Assembly: GCA_029974035.1 (NCBI GenBank)
Contig: JARKQG010000075.1
Coordinates: forward strand, 1-64,000
DNA from: Eubacteriales bacterium
GTDB lineage: Bacteria; Bacillota_A; Clostridia; Christensenellales; Aristaeellaceae
Reading direction: 5' to 3'
DNA length: 64,000 bases
Part shown: in pieces, positions 52,623 through 60,786 of the stretch
Layout: every line of letters begins with the position of its first letter
How positions within the stretch are numbered: position 1 is the first letter of the stretch
Notes under the pieces: model-generated
Seen by the model: only the letters and a program-made list of their open reading frames with translations
Told to the model about the DNA's origin: nothing
Database searches by the model: none
Position numbers and translations under genes: made by a program

Positions 52623-54320
52623 ATGTCCATCACAAACGATACCCTTCGGCAACACCTGAAGGACCCCGCGGTTTTCTGCTGCCGTCGGAAGGCGGGCGCG
52701 GTCATCGGCCCCGGGGACCTGGAGGACCCCTCGCTTTTCAAGGAGATGCTGGACTCCGGACTCGTGACGCTGGACCCGCGGGGCCTCACCATCGAGGCCG
52801 CGCTGGGCAGGACCCTCGCCCGGGACTGCGAGGCGCTCACCGCCATCCTGCCGGAGATGGTGGAGGCCGCGCCGGAGGTTCCGGCCGCCCCGGCCGCCCC
52901 GGCATCCTCCGGCGGCGTGCACATTGAGATCGCAAAGCTCGAGGGGCTCAAAATCGACATTCCGGCGGGCCTTCTGTCCGGATTCATGCCGCCCCCACCG
53001 CCCGCCGCATCGGCCGCGCCGGCCGGACCGGCGGCGGAGGACAGGGTCATCCGCACCCTGGTGAAGAAGCATTTTGCCGTGCGCCGGGTGGTTCTGGGCG
53101 ACAGGACCGCCTTCTCCGGCGGCGTGCTCACCATCGACCGGGGCCTTTTGCAGGCGGCAAAGGCCACAAGCCCGCTGATCAGGGCGCTGGAGATGGACGT
53201 GATCCCGCCGGAGGGCCGCCACATCCGCACCCAGACCATCATGGACGTGTGCCCCGTCGCCACAAAGGCCTCCGGCAAGCTGGGCGAGGGCGTGTCCCAC
53301 GTGCTGGACGGCGTGGTGTTCATGCTCACCGGCGTGGACGAGGACGGCGTGCAGGTCCACGAGTTCGGCTCCTCCGAGGGGTATCTGGACGAGAAGATGG
53401 CCTTTGGCCGCCCGGGCTGTGCCGACGAGGGGGACATCATCGTCCGCGTGCACGCGACCATCGAGCGGGGGGCCGGCATGGAGCGCCGCGGGCCCTTCGC
53501 CGCCCACGTCGCCCAGGATGTGATCATCACGGCCATCCGGAACGCGCTGAAGGACGCCGAAGCGCCGGTCGTCCGCGAGGAAATCTGCCGCGATGTGCGC
53601 AGGATCGGCCGGCCCCGGGTGGTGCTCATCAAGGAGATCATGGGCCAGGGGGCGATGCACGATAACGTGCTGTGCCCCGTCGAACCCGCGGGCATCCAGG
53701 GGGGCCAGAAGAACGTGGACCTGGGCAACGTGCCGGTGATGATGACGCCCAACCAGGTGCGCGACGGCGCGGTCCACGCCCTCACCTGCATCGGCCCCGC
53801 CACCAAGGAGATGACCCGCCACTACTTCCGCGAGCCGCTGGTGGAGGCGCTGGCCGAGGACGGGGAGCTGGACCTTGCCGGCGTGATCTTTGTGGGCAGC
53901 CCCCAGGTGAACGACGAAAAGGCGTACGTCTCCGAGCGGCTGGGCACGCTGGTGGAGGCGCTGGACGTGGCCGGCGCCATCGTGACCACCGAGGGCTTTG
54001 GCAACAACCACATCGACTTCGCGTCCCACATCGAGCAGGTGGGCATGCGGGGCATTCCGGTGGTGGGCGTCAGCTTTTGCGCCTATCAGGGCCAGATGGT
54101 GGTGGGAAACCCCTACATGGATGCCATGATCGAGCTGAATAAGGACGCCCAGGGCTTTGAAAACGAGGTCGCCGGCTGCTCGTCGCTGACGGCGGCCGAC
54201 GCGCGCCGCGCCGTGCTGATGCTCAAAACCCGGATGGCCGGCATCCCCGTCCTGCCGCCGGAGCCCAAGTGGGATCAGCGGGTGATCGATCGGAACCAGA
54301 AGATTGCGGACGGAGCGTGA
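52623..54320 (+). CDS. prdA: PrdA, D-proline reductase proprotein
   Basis: A 565-residue precursor of the PrdA subunits of D-proline reductase, which reductively opens D-proline to 5-aminovalerate. Family knowledge: the proprotein is cleaved at an internal Cys that becomes the pyruvoyl cofactor. Here the site is Cys 389 in VHALTCIGPATKEMTRHYF (53787-53789), giving an N-terminal chain of about 388 residues and a C-terminal chain of about 177. A variable Ala/Pro-rich linker (about 82-140) separates the N-terminal domain (HLKDPAVFCCRRKAGAVIG) from the core. GGGAGG precedes ATG 52623. It overlaps the next ORF by GTGA. Confidence 0.93.
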   Translation: MSITNDTLRQHLKDPAVFCCRRKAGAVIGPGDLEDPSLFKEMLDSGLVTLDPRGLTIEAALGRTLARDCEALTAILPEMVEAAPEVPAAPAAPASSGGVHIEIAKLEGLKIDIPAGLLSGFMPPPPPAASAAPAGPAAEDRVIRTLVKKHFAVRRVVLGDRTAFSGGVLTIDRGLLQAAKATSPLIRALEMDVIPPEGRHIRTQTIMDVCPVATKASGKLGEGVSHVLDGVVFMLTGVDEDGVQVHEFGSSEGYLDEKMAFGRPGCADEGDIIVRVHATIERGAGMERRGPFAAHVAQDVIITAIRNALKDAEAPVVREEICRDVRRIGRPRVVLIKEIMGQGAMHDNVLCPVEPAGIQGGQKNVDLGNVPVMMTPNQVRDGAVHALTCIGPATKEMTRHYFREPLVEALAEDGELDLAGVIFVGSPQVNDEKAYVSERLGTLVEALDVAGAIVTTEGFGNNHIDFASHIEQVGMRGIPVVGVSFCAYQGQMVVGNPYMDAMIELNKDAQGFENEVAGCSSLTAADARRAVLMLKTRMAGIPVLPPEPKWDQRVIDRNQKIADGA

Positions 54321-54508
54321 CGCGCGTGGAGCTGATACCGGTGCTTACCCGGGGAACCATTGTGGCGGTCAACGACACCGCCGTCCGCGTGGAGATCGCG
54401 GGGCGGCTGGGCGTGGTCACGGTGCCGCTGAGATGGCTCATATCGGACAGCGCGCCCGCGCCCGGCCAGGCCGTGGAATTCTACTTCAGCTATCTGCGGA
54501 CGACGTGA
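54317..54508 (+). CDS. Small prd-operon protein, CBO2463/CBO2479-like
   Basis: A 63-residue protein starting at GTG 54317, which overlaps the prdA stop (GTGA), with CGGACGGAG just upstream. Content includes GTIVAVNDTAVRVEIAGRLGVVTVPLRWLI, beta-rich like a small SH3-like barrel. A small ORF of this kind lies between prdA and prdB in several clostridia and is annotated as a CBO2463/CBO2479 domain protein. Its function is not established; conservation of position suggests a small assembly or maturation partner of the reductase. It is easily missed because of the GTG start and length. Confidence 0.75.
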   Translation: MTRVELIPVLTRGTIVAVNDTAVRVEIAGRLGVVTVPLRWLISDSAPAPGQAVEFYFSYLRTT

Positions 54509-54538
54509 CCACTTGAATTCAATGCGGGAGGAATCGCC

Positions 54539-55264
54539 ATGCAGCTGACAACCGCCGAGGGTTTGCAATCGGAAATCTTCGTGCCCACGGCCCCCCGACC
54601 CGTGTGGACGCCCCTTGCCAGGCCGCTGCCCGAGTGCCGGGTGGCCTTCATCACCGCCGGCGGCATCCATCGGAAGGACCAGAAGCCCTTCAACACCGCC
54701 GGAGACCATACCTACCGGCCCATTCCGTCGGACATTCCCACGTCGGAGCTGATGGTCACCCACGGCGGGTTTGACAACTCCGACATCAACAGGGACGTCA
54801 ATGCCATGTTCCCGCTGGACCGGCTGCGCGAGCTTGTGGCCGAGGGCTTCATCGGCAGCCTGGCCCCGGAGATGTACGGCTTCATGGGCGGCGGCGGCAA
54901 CGTGGAAAAATTCAAAAGCGAAACCGGTCCGGAGATCGCCCGCAAGCTCAAGGCCCAGGACGTGGACATCGTCCTTTGCACCGGCGGCTGCGGCACCTGC
55001 CACCGCTCCGCCACCATCGTGACCCGCGCCTGCGAGGAGGCGGGCATGAGCTGCATCGTGATCGCGGCGCTGCCGCCCATCGCAAAGCAGCAGGGCGCGC
55101 CCCGCATCGCCGCCGCCCACGTGCCCATCGGCTCCAACGCCGGCGAACCGGGCAACAAGGCCATGCAGACGGGCATCCTGAAGGATTCGCTCCGCTGCGT
55201 CGCCGAGTTTGACCACTACGGTCAGATGAAGCTTCTGCCCTATGAGTACAGGCACAATGTGTAG
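54539..55264 (+). CDS. prdB: PrdB, proline reductase subunit, cysteine in place of selenocysteine
   Basis: A 241-residue PrdB, the thiol/selenol subunit of D-proline reductase. Typical blocks: VAFITAGGIHRKDQKPF, ELMVTHGGFDNSDINRDVN, MGGGGNVEKF. The redox motif CTGGCGTCHRSATIVTRA contains Cys 151 and Cys 154. In characterised PrdB proteins (Clostridium sticklandii, Clostridioides difficile) the residue equivalent to 151 is selenocysteine encoded by UGA. Here the codon is TGC (54989-54991). Length and start (GGGAGG before ATG 54539) are normal and no TGA is read through. It is therefore a Cys variant, expected to work without selenium, probably with lower turnover. Confidence 0.92.
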   Translation: MQLTTAEGLQSEIFVPTAPRPVWTPLARPLPECRVAFITAGGIHRKDQKPFNTAGDHTYRPIPSDIPTSELMVTHGGFDNSDINRDVNAMFPLDRLRELVAEGFIGSLAPEMYGFMGGGGNVEKFKSETGPEIARKLKAQDVDIVLCTGGCGTCHRSATIVTRACEEAGMSCIVIAALPPIAKQQGAPRIAAAHVPIGSNAGEPGNKAMQTGILKDSLRCVAEFDHYGQMKLLPYEYRHNV

Positions 55265-55284
55265 ATGCTTCCGGAGGAGTGCGT

Positions 55285-56313
55285 ATGGACTGCTTTTCGG
55301 CCCTTGAAAAAGCGGAGCAAACCTTCCTGGTGGTGGACTCCCACACCATGGGCGAGCCTACGCGCATCATTCTGAAGGGCTTTCCCCGCCTTGAGGGGCG
55401 CACCATGATGGAGCGCAAGCAGTACCTGGCCCGCAACTATGACCACTTCCGCACCGCGCTGATGCTGGAGCCCCGGGGCCACAAGGACATGTTCGGCGCG
55501 CTGATCACCGAGCCCGCCACCCCCGGGGCCGACCTGGGCGTGATCTTCATGGAAAACTCCGGATACCTGAACATGTGCGGCCACGGCTCCATCGGCACCG
55601 CCACCGTGGCGGTGGAAACGGGACTCGTCCCGGTGGAGGAGCCCTATACCCACCTGACGCTGGACGCCCCGGCGGGACCGGTGCGCGCCCGTGTGCGGGT
55701 GGAAAAGGGGCGGGCCCGGGAGGTCACCCTCGTCAACGTACCCGCCTTCGTATACCGGGAGGGGCTTTCCGTCCCGGTGCCGGGCTATGGCGAGGTGCCC
55801 TGCGACATCGCCTTCGGCGGCAGCTTCTTTGCGCTGGTGGACGCGGAGAAGGTGGGGCTTTGCGTCTGCGGCGCGCACCTGGCGGCGCTGACGGAGCTGG
55901 GCATGGCGCTGATGGCGGCGATCAACCGCGCCGTCCCCGTGCGGCATCCGGAGGCGGACATATGCGGCGTGGACCTGGTGGAGTTTTTCAGTCCCGCCGC
56001 GGATGGGTGCGCCGACCTGAAAAACGTGGTGGTATTCGGGGACCGGCAGATCGACCGCTCCCCCTGCGGCACCGGCACCAGCGCAAAGCTGGCCTGCCTG
56101 TACCGCAAAGGGCTTCTCAAGATGGGCCAGCCCTTCGTGTACGAGGGCATCACCGGCTCGCGGTTTCGCGGCGTGGTCGTCGGCGAAACCCGGGTGGGGG
56201 AATACCCGGCCGTCGTCCCGGAAATCACCGGCAGCGCCTTTATCACCGGCGTCAACCGGCTGATTTTGAACGGCGACGATCCCGAAAAATACGGCTTTCT
56301 GGTGGGCGGATAG
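55285..56313 (+). CDS. prdF: Proline racemase (PrdF-type)
   Basis: A 342-residue proline racemase, converting L-proline into the D-proline used by the reductase. Catalytic Cys 98 lies in NMCGHGSIGTAT and Cys 261 in DRSPCGTGTSAKLACLY, the two-base pair of this family. An N-terminal VVDSHTMGEPTRI is present. Hydroxyproline epimerase is possible, but position in a prd operon favours proline. ATG 55285 follows GGAGGAG by 5 nt; GTG 55279 is in frame but overlaps the ribosome site. It lies 20 nt after prdB. Confidence 0.92.
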   Translation: MDCFSALEKAEQTFLVVDSHTMGEPTRIILKGFPRLEGRTMMERKQYLARNYDHFRTALMLEPRGHKDMFGALITEPATPGADLGVIFMENSGYLNMCGHGSIGTATVAVETGLVPVEEPYTHLTLDAPAGPVRARVRVEKGRAREVTLVNVPAFVYREGLSVPVPGYGEVPCDIAFGGSFFALVDAEKVGLCVCGAHLAALTELGMALMAAINRAVPVRHPEADICGVDLVEFFSPAADGCADLKNVVVFGDRQIDRSPCGTGTSAKLACLYRKGLLKMGQPFVYEGITGSRFRGVVVGETRVGEYPAVVPEITGSAFITGVNRLILNGDDPEKYGFLVGG

Positions 56314-56342
56314 CCCTGTCCGGCATAAGAGGGGGAGAGAGT

Positions 56343-57563
56343 ATGAAACTCAGGGACCGGAACCTGACCGCGGCGGACGTTAAGGCCCTCGTCAAAACCT
56401 ACATGATCGACACCTACGAGCGCTTTGATTTCGTGTGCGAGCGCGCCAAGGGCATGTATCTATACGACGAGACGGGCGAGGCGTACCTGGACTTTTACGG
56501 CGGCATCGCGGTCAACTCCGTGGGCAGCTGCAACGATGCGGTGGTCGCCGCCGTCCGGGATCAGGCGGGGGATGTGATCCACACCTTCAACTACCCCTAC
56601 ACCCTGCCCCAGGCGCTGCTGGCCGAGAAGATCTGCACCGCGGTGGGCATGGACAAGATTTTTTTTCAAAGCACCGGCACCGAGGCCAACGAGGCCATGA
56701 TCAAGATGGCGCGCAAGGTCGGCACCGAAAAATACGGGCCGGAAAAATATCACATTGTGACCGCAAAAAACAGCTTCCACGGCCGCACCTACGGCGCGCT
56801 GAGCGCCACCGGCCAGCCGGACAACGCCTGCCAGCGGGGCTTTAAACCCATGCTGCCAGGCTTTACCTACGCCGAATTCAACGACCTCGATTCCTTCCGC
56901 GCCGCGGTGACGGAGAATACCATCGCCATTATGGTGGAGCCGGTGCAGGGGGAGGGGGGCGTGGTGCCCGCCACGGAGGAATTTTTGAAGGGCCTCCGGG
57001 CGCTTTGCGACGAGAAGGGGCTGCTCCTCTTGCTGGACGAGATCCAGACCGGTTGGTGCCGCACCGGGAAGGTCATGGCCTTCATGCACTACGGCGTGAA
57101 GCCGGACATCCTCACCATGGCCAAAGCCATGGGCGGCGGCATGCCCATCAGCGCCGTCTGCGCCTCTGCCGAGGCCGCTTCCGCCTTTTCCGCCGGCGCC
57201 CACGGCACCACCTACGGCGGCAACCCCGTGTGCTGCGCGGCGTCGCTGGCGGCCGTCACCGAAATGCTGGACGGAGACTTCGCCGGCCGCGCCGCCGCGG
57301 TGGGCGCCTACTTCATGGAGCGGCTGAAGGCGCTGCCCCACGTAAAGGAGGTCCGCGGCAAGGGCCTTTTGGTGGGGGTGGAGTTTGACGCCCCGCTGGG
57401 CCGGGCGATCAAGCACGGCTGCACCGACCGGCACCTTCTCGTAACGCTCATCGGCGACCGCGTGATTCGCATGGTGCCGCCGCTCATCGTGACGGCGGCG
57501 GACTGCGACCGGGCGGCGGCCATTCTCGAAGCCGCGGTCCGGGAGGCCTGCGGCGAAGCCTGA
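56343..57563 (+). CDS. Class III PLP aminotransferase of the prd operon
   Basis: A 406-residue class III (ornithine/GABA type) aminotransferase. Motifs: [16 protein letters not shown], the PLP-phosphate loop [17 protein letters not shown], and [20 protein letters not shown] (Asp of the PLP ring). The internal lysine is in [14 protein letters not shown], and the [13 protein letters not shown] loop follows. GGGGGAGAG precedes ATG 56343. It is the last gene of the operon, 29 nt after the racemase. Context suggests ornithine delta-aminotransferase (feeding proline) or 5-aminovalerate aminotransferase (consuming the reductase product); sequence alone does not decide. Confidence 0.85.
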   Translation: MKLRDRNLTAADVKALVKTYMIDTYERFDFVCERAKGMYLYDETGEAYLDFYGGIAVNSVGSCNDAVVAAVRDQAGDVIHTFNYPYTLPQALLAEKICTAVGMDKIFFQSTGTEANEAMIKMARKVGTEKYGPEKYHIVTAKNSFHGRTYGALSATGQPDNACQRGFKPMLPGFTYAEFNDLDSFRAAVTENTIAIMVEPVQGEGGVVPATEEFLKGLRALCDEKGLLLLLDEIQTGWCRTGKVMAFMHYGVKPDILTMAKAMGGGMPISAVCASAEAASAFSAGAHGTTYGGNPVCCAASLAAVTEMLDGDFAGRAAAVGAYFMERLKALPHVKEVRGKGLLVGVEFDAPLGRAIKHGCTDRHLLVTLIGDRVIRMVPPLIVTAADCDRAAAILEAAVREACGEA

Positions 57564-57580
57564 GCCCAAAAGAAAAAGAG

Positions 57581-57615
57581 GCCGCGCGCGGATCGGGCAG
57601 CAATCCGCGCGCGGC
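57581..57615. terminator. Bidirectional terminator, prd operon versus sugar transporter
   Basis: A perfect 13-bp stem GCCGCGCGCGGAT/ATCCGCGCGCGGC (57581-57593 with 57603-57615) has a 9-nt loop. The minus strand continues CTCTTTTTCTTTT. It separates the convergent aminotransferase and sugar-binding-protein genes. Confidence 0.9.
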
Positions 57616-57632
57616 TTTCCTTGCGAAGAAAT

Positions 57633-58604
57633 TTAGAAATTGAACTGGTCCACGTTCTCGGCGGTCCAGACGGACGGGGGCCCCATGATGATGGTCTTGC
57701 CGTCGTCCAGCAGCGTGATGGCGCCCACGCCGGGGACTTCCATGCCGTTCTCGATCTTGGTGCCGTTCAGCTCATAGTGGGCCACGTACACGGTCAGCTT
57801 GCCCAGCATGCCGGGATCCCACAGGATGCCGAAGTCCAGCGAGCCGTCCTTCAGGTAGGGGGCGGAGTCCGTGGGCATGGAGGAGCCGACGACCGCGACC
57901 TTGTCCTGCAGGCCCTTCTCCTGGATGGCCATCGCCGCGCCGATGGGGGCGGGGGTGGATACGCCCACGATGCCCTTCAGGTCCGGATAGGCGGCCAGAA
58001 GCGCCAGCGTCTGGGTGTAGGCTTCCTGGGCGGATTCGTCGGAGGGCACCGGATCGGTGACCAGCTTGAGGTCGGGGTACTTGGTCTTGGCGTATTCGAG
58101 GCCGTAGTTGATCCAGGTGTTGAGGTTGGCGGCCGTCAGGTAGCCGGTCACGATGGCGTACTCGCCGGAATCGGTGCCCATGGCCTCCACGAGCTTATCC
58201 CAGATGAACTCGCCATAGGCCTTGTCGTCGATCTGATGGATGGAGTACTTCACGTCGTCGCCCTTGGCGGTGGTGTCCCAGTCGACGACCAGCACGCCCT
58301 CTTCCGCGCACTTCTGCAGCACGGGGGAGACCGCGTCGGGATCGTTGGGGGCGATGGCCAGGCTGTCGATGCCGCGGATCAAAAGGTCCTCGATCATCTG
58401 CACCTGCTGGGCGGCGTCGCCTTCGGTGGGGCCGGTGTAGATGACTTCGATGCCCAGTTCCTTGCCCGCTTCCAGCGCGCCGACTTCCGAGGCGTTGAAG
58501 TAGGGGATGCCCACCAGCTTGGGCATGACCACGATGGTTTCCGCGCTGGCAGCGACGGAGAGAACCAGGCAGAGCATGAGGACGAGGGAGAGAACCTTCT
58601 TCAT
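57633..58604 (-). CDS. Sugar ABC transporter substrate-binding protein (RhaS/LsrB-like)
   Basis: A 323-residue periplasmic-binding-protein-family receptor. A signal peptide (KKVLSLVLMLCLVLSVAASA) has no proper lipobox. The mature protein starts ETIVVMPKLVGIPYFNASEVG and has EVIYTGPTEGDAAQQVQMIEDLLIRGIDS, VDWDTTAKG and AIVTGYLTAANLNTW, closest to rhamnose- and autoinducer-2-binding proteins. The LsrB-type Asp-Gln pair before N-x-W is replaced by Asn-Leu, which argues against autoinducer-2. Start ATG 58604 has AAAGGAG upstream. It is the last gene of the transporter operon. Confidence 0.87.
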   Translation of the reverse strand: MKKVLSLVLMLCLVLSVAASAETIVVMPKLVGIPYFNASEVGALEAGKELGIEVIYTGPTEGDAAQQVQMIEDLLIRGIDSLAIAPNDPDAVSPVLQKCAEEGVLVVDWDTTAKGDDVKYSIHQIDDKAYGEFIWDKLVEAMGTDSGEYAIVTGYLTAANLNTWINYGLEYAKTKYPDLKLVTDPVPSDESAQEAYTQTLALLAAYPDLKGIVGVSTPAPIGAAMAIQEKGLQDKVAVVGSSMPTDSAPYLKDGSLDFGILWDPGMLGKLTVYVAHYELNGTKIENGMEVPGVGAITLLDDGKTIIMGPPSVWTAENVDQFNF

Positions 58605-58636
58605 GCGAGTCACTCCTTTATGTTTATCCCGGTCCA

Positions 58637-58664
58637 CAGCCCGGGCTGCCCGGGGGCCGGGCTG
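58637..58664 (-). other. Intercistronic stem-loop upstream of the binding-protein gene
   Basis: An 8-bp stem CAGCCCGG/CCGGGCTG (58637-58644 with 58657-58664) lies between the second permease and the binding-protein gene, with no T-run. It may protect or separate the binding-protein message. Confidence 0.45.
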
Positions 58665-58676
58665 AGAAATCCAGCG

Positions 58677-59669
58677 TCAGGCCTTTTTGGCACGGCGCTC
58701 CCGCGCCGCGAGGAAGTTGATGGACAGCACCGTTACCAGGATCAGCCCGGTGACGATGTCGGTGATGTTGCGGTTGATGCCGATGATGTTGAAGCCCGAG
58801 GACACCACCTGCAGGATGGCTACGGCCGTGACCGTGCCCAGCACGTGTCCGCTGCCGCCGTTGATGTCCGTGCCGCCCAGCACCGTGGCCGCCACCGCCT
58901 GCAGCGTGTAGCTGGAGCCGTAGTCGGCGCGGGCGGAATTGTAGCGCGACACCATCAGGATGCCCGCGATGCCCGCCATGATCGAGGAGAAGATGTACAC
59001 CTTCATCAGCACCGCCCGCGTGTTGATGCCGCTGAAGCGGGTGGCCTTTTCGTTGCCGCCCACCATGTAGATGCTCACGCCCCAGGGGGTGCGCTCCACC
59101 ATGAAATAGGCCAGGAGGATCACCGCGATGTAGACCATCATCGTATAGGGAAAGTTGGCGATTGAGCCCGCGCCGATGCGTTGGAACAGCGTGGGAAAGC
59201 CCGAAATGCCCGATCCGCGGGTGACGTTGAGGGAGATGCCGTTGAACACCGTCTGGGTGCCCAGCGTGACCAGGAGCGAGGCCACCCCCACGTAGGCCAC
59301 GAAGTAGCCGTTGACCATGCCGCACACAACCGACACCGCCATCACCGCCGCGATGCCCGCCGCGATGATGATAAGGTCCGGGATGCCGCCGGCCTCGTTC
59401 ATCGTGCGCATCAGAAACGCGCCCACGATGGCCGACAGCATGGCCGAATTCACCAGCGACAGGTTGATGCCGCCCGTCATGATGACCACGCTCATCCCGA
59501 TGGCCAGAATGCCGAACTCCGCCATCTGAAAGCCCATGTTCTTGAAGTTGCGCACGCTGAGAAATTTGCCCGGCGCCAGAAGCGACATCACCGCGATCAG
59601 CACAAGGAGCAGCGCCAGCAGGAAGTACTGGTTTTTGTTGCGGGTGAGGTGTTCGCGCACGTGTTCCAT
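58677..59669 (-). CDS. Sugar ABC transporter permease (RbsC family), second
   Basis: A 330-residue permease with about nine membrane helices (NQYFLLALLLVLIAVMSLLAPG first). The RbsC signature GLILV-like C-terminal stretch and the VNAV-type loop LGGTDINGGSGHVLGTVTAVAIL are present. The ATG start overlaps the stop of the first permease (TGATG). It forms a hetero-dimeric channel with the product of 59669. Confidence 0.92.
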   Translation of the reverse strand: MEHVREHLTRNKNQYFLLALLLVLIAVMSLLAPGKFLSVRNFKNMGFQMAEFGILAIGMSVVIMTGGINLSLVNSAMLSAIVGAFLMRTMNEAGGIPDLIIIAAGIAAVMAVSVVCGMVNGYFVAYVGVASLLVTLGTQTVFNGISLNVTRGSGISGFPTLFQRIGAGSIANFPYTMMVYIAVILLAYFMVERTPWGVSIYMVGGNEKATRFSGINTRAVLMKVYIFSSIMAGIAGILMVSRYNSARADYGSSYTLQAVAATVLGGTDINGGSGHVLGTVTAVAILQVVSSGFNIIGINRNITDIVTGLILVTVLSINFLAARERRAKKA

Positions 59670-60706
59670 CAGGCGCCCTCCCTTCCGTCCAGCGAGGTAT
59701 CGATGTCCACCTTGGTCTGCCGCCGCTCCTCGCGCCGGAGCTTGACCATGTCCAAGCTGACCGCGATCAGGATGATCGTGCCCACGACGATGGACTGCCA
59801 GTAGGTGGATATCCGCGCCAGCGTCAGGCCGTTGGAGATGAAGGCGAAGAGCATCACGCCCAGGAAGGTGCCGGTGACGGAGCCGGAGCCACCGGTCAAA
59901 AGCGCGCCGCCCAGCACCACCGCGCCGATGACGTTCATCTCATAGCCCAGGAAGGCGTTGGGGTCCACCGACTTCATGATGGAAGTGTAGGTGATGGCCG
60001 CAAAGCCCGCCATCATGCCGGAGAAGGCGTAGGCAAACACCGTCAGGCGCTTGTTGTTGAGGCCCGCCCGCTGGGCGGAGACGGGGCTCGAGCCCATCGC
60101 CATGACGGAGCGGCCCAGCATCGTGCGCTTGATGAGAAACCAGGTGACCAGCATCGCCACGAGGAACAGCAGAAACTGCACCGGCACGCCGATTTCGGAG
60201 CCGTTCGGGTTGCGGAAGGAGAAGAACTTCACCAGGCCGAAGTCAATAATCTTCTGCGGAAGCTGGTTGATCCAGGTGCCGTTGGTGTAGTAGCGCAAAA
60301 AGCCGTCGATCACAGAGGCCATGCCCAGCGTGGCGATGATGGCCGGGAGCTTCAGCCGCGCCACCATCAGCCCGTTGAGAAGCCCCACCGCGCCGCCGAT
60401 GGCGATGCCCAGAAGGTAGATCAGCAGCAGGTTGTCAAAGCCGGTGCGGTTCATGATCTGGCCGGTGAGAACCGTCACCAGCGCCAGCTGCGAGCCGATG
60501 GATACGTCTATGCCGCCGGTGATGATGATCAGCAGCATGCCCATGGCGCAGGTGCCCAATACCGCGTTGGACTTGAGCACGTCCATCAGGTTCTCGAAGG
60601 AGAGAAACGTGGGGTTGAAAAGCCATGAGATCAGCATGACGCCCAGGAGCATCGCGCCGACGGAAATCTCCTTCTGGCCCATCAGCCGCTTCAGGCGGTC
60701 GGTCAA
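59669..60706 (-). CDS. Sugar ABC transporter permease (RbsC family), first
   Basis: A 345-residue permease with about nine or ten helices. Blocks are GMLLIIITGGIDVSIGSQLALV, LIYLLGIAIGGAVGLLNGLMVARLKLPAIIATLG, and GAVVLGGALLTGGSGSVTGTFLGVMLFAFI, the RbsC/AraH signature. The start is TTG 60706, with AAGGAGGG about 7 nt upstream. It lies 80 nt after the ATPase gene. Confidence 0.92.
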   Translation of the reverse strand: MTDRLKRLMGQKEISVGAMLLGVMLISWLFNPTFLSFENLMDVLKSNAVLGTCAMGMLLIIITGGIDVSIGSQLALVTVLTGQIMNRTGFDNLLLIYLLGIAIGGAVGLLNGLMVARLKLPAIIATLGMASVIDGFLRYYTNGTWINQLPQKIIDFGLVKFFSFRNPNGSEIGVPVQFLLFLVAMLVTWFLIKRTMLGRSVMAMGSSPVSAQRAGLNNKRLTVFAYAFSGMMAGFAAITYTSIMKSVDPNAFLGYEMNVIGAVVLGGALLTGGSGSVTGTFLGVMLFAFISNGLTLARISTYWQSIVVGTIILIAVSLDMVKLRREERRQTKVDIDTSLDGREGA

Positions 60707-60786
60707 GCGGAACCCTCCTTTTCAGGATCGCGTTGTAAGGGAGCGGGGGCGCGGGGCGCTCCGCCGCGGTGTGGCCGGCCGCCGCA

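Noticed and set aside
54539..55264. Glycine or betaine reductase subunit instead of PrdB
   Set aside because: The gene lies with prdA, prdC and a proline racemase, and the length and Cys-x-x-Cys context fit PrdB.
55575..56342. Upstream extension of the aminotransferase reading frame
   Set aside because: It lies entirely inside the proline racemase gene in another frame. The ATG at 56343 has a ribosome site and aligns with family starts.
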